A stretch of 64,000 nucleotides of DNA, taken from positions 1,054,001 through 1,118,000 of the forward strand of contig JACKCB010000002.1 of assembly GCA_020634235.1 (NCBI GenBank), written 5' to 3'. The stretch is from Ardenticatenaceae bacterium. Its GTDB lineage: Bacteria > Chloroflexota > Anaerolineae > Promineifilales > Promineifilaceae. The notes beneath the pieces are model-generated. The model was not told the DNA's origin, did no database searches, and saw only the letters and a program-made list of their open reading frames with translations. The position numbers and the translations under genes are program-made. Below, in pieces: positions 63,033-64,000 of this stretch; position 1 is the first letter of the stretch, and every line of letters begins with the position of its first letter.

Positions 63033-64000
63033 GTGCAGCAAAGCAACCCACCCGCCAGACCACCAAAATTCGCCCGGCAAATCCTGGTTCTCTTCCTCAG
63101 CCTGCTGGCACTGGCGGCCTGCCGCCCGGCCGGGGAAAGCGAACTCCCCGTGCCAGCACTAATCACCGAACCGCCACCGGCCACCGCCTACCAAACCCTG
63201 GCCGCTCTGGCCGCCACCGACCCGCCGCCACGCGACCTGGTCGCCCTGGCCGAGCGCCTGGGCGGGGCCATAGACGTACCCCGGACGGTTGAACCACCCC
63301 CGGCCGGGTACCAGGTTGGCGCCAAGGAAGATTTCTGGGTCAAAAATCGCGACACCAACCAGACCGAAACAGTGACCGCCATCCTAAGCTACCAGTCCGA
63401 GCAGCTTAATCTGTGGGTACAAGAGGGCGAGCGGGTTAACGAGCGCAAACTACAAGCCGCCGCCGCCATCCTGGAAGCGCAGGTTCTGCCCACCAACCGC
63501 GCCTTTTTCGGCGAAGAGTGGCAACCAGGGGTCGATCACGACCCACGCCTCAACATCCTGCATGTCAAAAACCTGGGCGAAGGAGTGATTGGCTTCTTTT
63601 CGGCGGCCGACGAGTACGTGGCCGCAGTCAATCCATATTCCAATGAGCGGGAAATGCTGTACACCAGCTTGCGCTACGCAGCGATAGGCAGTGACGCTTA
63701 TTATGATCTCATTGCCCACGAGATGCAACATATGATCCACTGGCACACCGACCTGAACGAGGCCACCTGGCTGAATGAAGGCATGTCCGTGCTGGCCGCG
63801 CAGCTCAACGGCTATCCCACCCAGAGTTACCAGGCTGGCTTTGCCGCCCGGCCGGATGTCCAGCTAAACAACTTCAGCTACGAAGGGCCGGCGGTCAACG
63901 CCCAGTATGGCGCCGCCTATTACCTGGCCGCCTACTTCCTGGACCGCTTTGGTGAAGCGGCCACTCAGGCCCTGCTGCGCCACCAGGAAAACGGCATCAC
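63033..64000 (+). CDS. Lipoprotein metalloprotease-like protein, 5' part
   Basis: Open frame from GTG 63033, with AGGAGCAAT upstream, to the window end; 322 codons are visible. The N-terminus has a lipoprotein signal L-L-A-L-A-A-C. Later H-E-M-Q-H-M-I-H-W is an HExxH zinc motif, followed 20 residues on by L-N-E-G-M-S with a candidate third ligand Glu, the gluzincin arrangement. It is likely a surface-anchored zinc peptidase. The substrate is unknown; the C-terminus is outside the window. Confidence 0.78.
   Translation, partial: MQQSNPPARPPKFARQILVLFLSLLALAACRPAGESELPVPALITEPPPATAYQTLAALAATDPPPRDLVALAERLGGAIDVPRTVEPPPAGYQVGAKEDFWVKNRDTNQTETVTAILSYQSEQLNLWVQEGERVNERKLQAAAAILEAQVLPTNRAFFGEEWQPGVDHDPRLNILHVKNLGEGVIGFFSAADEYVAAVNPYSNEREMLYTSLRYAAIGSDAYYDLIAHEMQHMIHWHTDLNEATWLNEGMSVLAAQLNGYPTQSYQAGFAARPDVQLNNFSYEGPAVNAQYGAAYYLAAYFLDRFGEAATQALLRHQENGI

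Larger units (their letters stand above)
1..64000. repeat. Dispersed palindromic octamer CCGGCCGG
   Basis: The octamer CCGGCCGG, most often as CCCGGCCGGG or CCCCGGCCGGGG, recurs across the whole window in genes on both strands and in spacers. Ten exact copies are visible in the first 2 kb alone. Further examples lie at 32153 and 32172 inside the T-box leader, at 46163 upstream of a start codon, and at 18926 in the transposase. In coding sequence it is read in more than one frame, giving Pro-Ala-Gly, Arg-Pro-Gly or Gly-Arg, so amino-acid choice does not explain it. It behaves like the cyanobacterial HIP1 palindrome. Its role is unknown. Confidence 0.85.

Overview
The window reads as a high-GC chromosome segment from a Chloroflexota bacterium, most likely of the Anaerolineae/Ardenticatenia/Caldilineae type. 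This is inferred from gene style: Thr/Pro-rich tails, secreted beta-propellers with LP-x-x-x-R-like C-termini, many membrane GT-C enzymes, and an Ile-type T-box. No rRNA or tRNA gene was seen, so placement is tentative. A palindromic octamer, CCGGCCGG, usually embedded in CCCGGCCGGG, recurs throughout genes and spacers and is the most pervasive signal in the window.

Layout. 0-3 kb: two tandem multiheme c-type cytochromes, one cut by the window edge and one with 29 CxxCH motifs. 3-9.7 kb (minus strand): a secreted FG-GAP propeller, an overlapping trio (deaminase, phosphoesterase, metallo-beta-lactamase-fold hydrolase), a DUF1294 membrane protein, and kynurenine genes kynB-kynU. 9.7-27.6 kb: a surface-polysaccharide or glycosylation region with a GHL10 hydrolase, three GT-C-type membrane proteins, four GT4 glycosyltransferases and three small related proteins of unknown function placed beside them. 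An IS110-family element splits it. 27.6-32 kb: an acyl-CoA carboxylase beta subunit and an LVIVD propeller gene bracketed by several families of palindromic repeats.

32-38 kb: a T-box leader with an apparent Ile specifier (AUC) heads alaX-like, hypothetical, GNAT and ileS genes. The encoded IleRS carries a swapped GVHH active-site motif. 38-45 kb: a secreted Kelch/PPC protein, sbcD-sbcC, and a PD-(D/E)XK-like protein downstream of a TetR regulator. 46-53 kb: a BNR propeller coupled to a MoaD-like carrier, DUF3224, a SpoU methyltransferase, lon and folC. 53-64 kb: an orphan histidine kinase, a radical SAM gene with a small companion, DUF2203, an A-type Fe-S carrier, manA, aspS, an ICMT-like membrane protein, a cysteine-free thioredoxin-fold protein, fabH, and a metalloprotease-like lipoprotein cut by the window end.

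In function, the segment mixes housekeeping genes (ileS, aspS, lon, folC, fabH, sbcCD, manA) with cell-surface functions. ManA could feed mannose units to the glycosyltransferases. The repeats cluster in intergenic gaps, especially around 29.2-32 kb.
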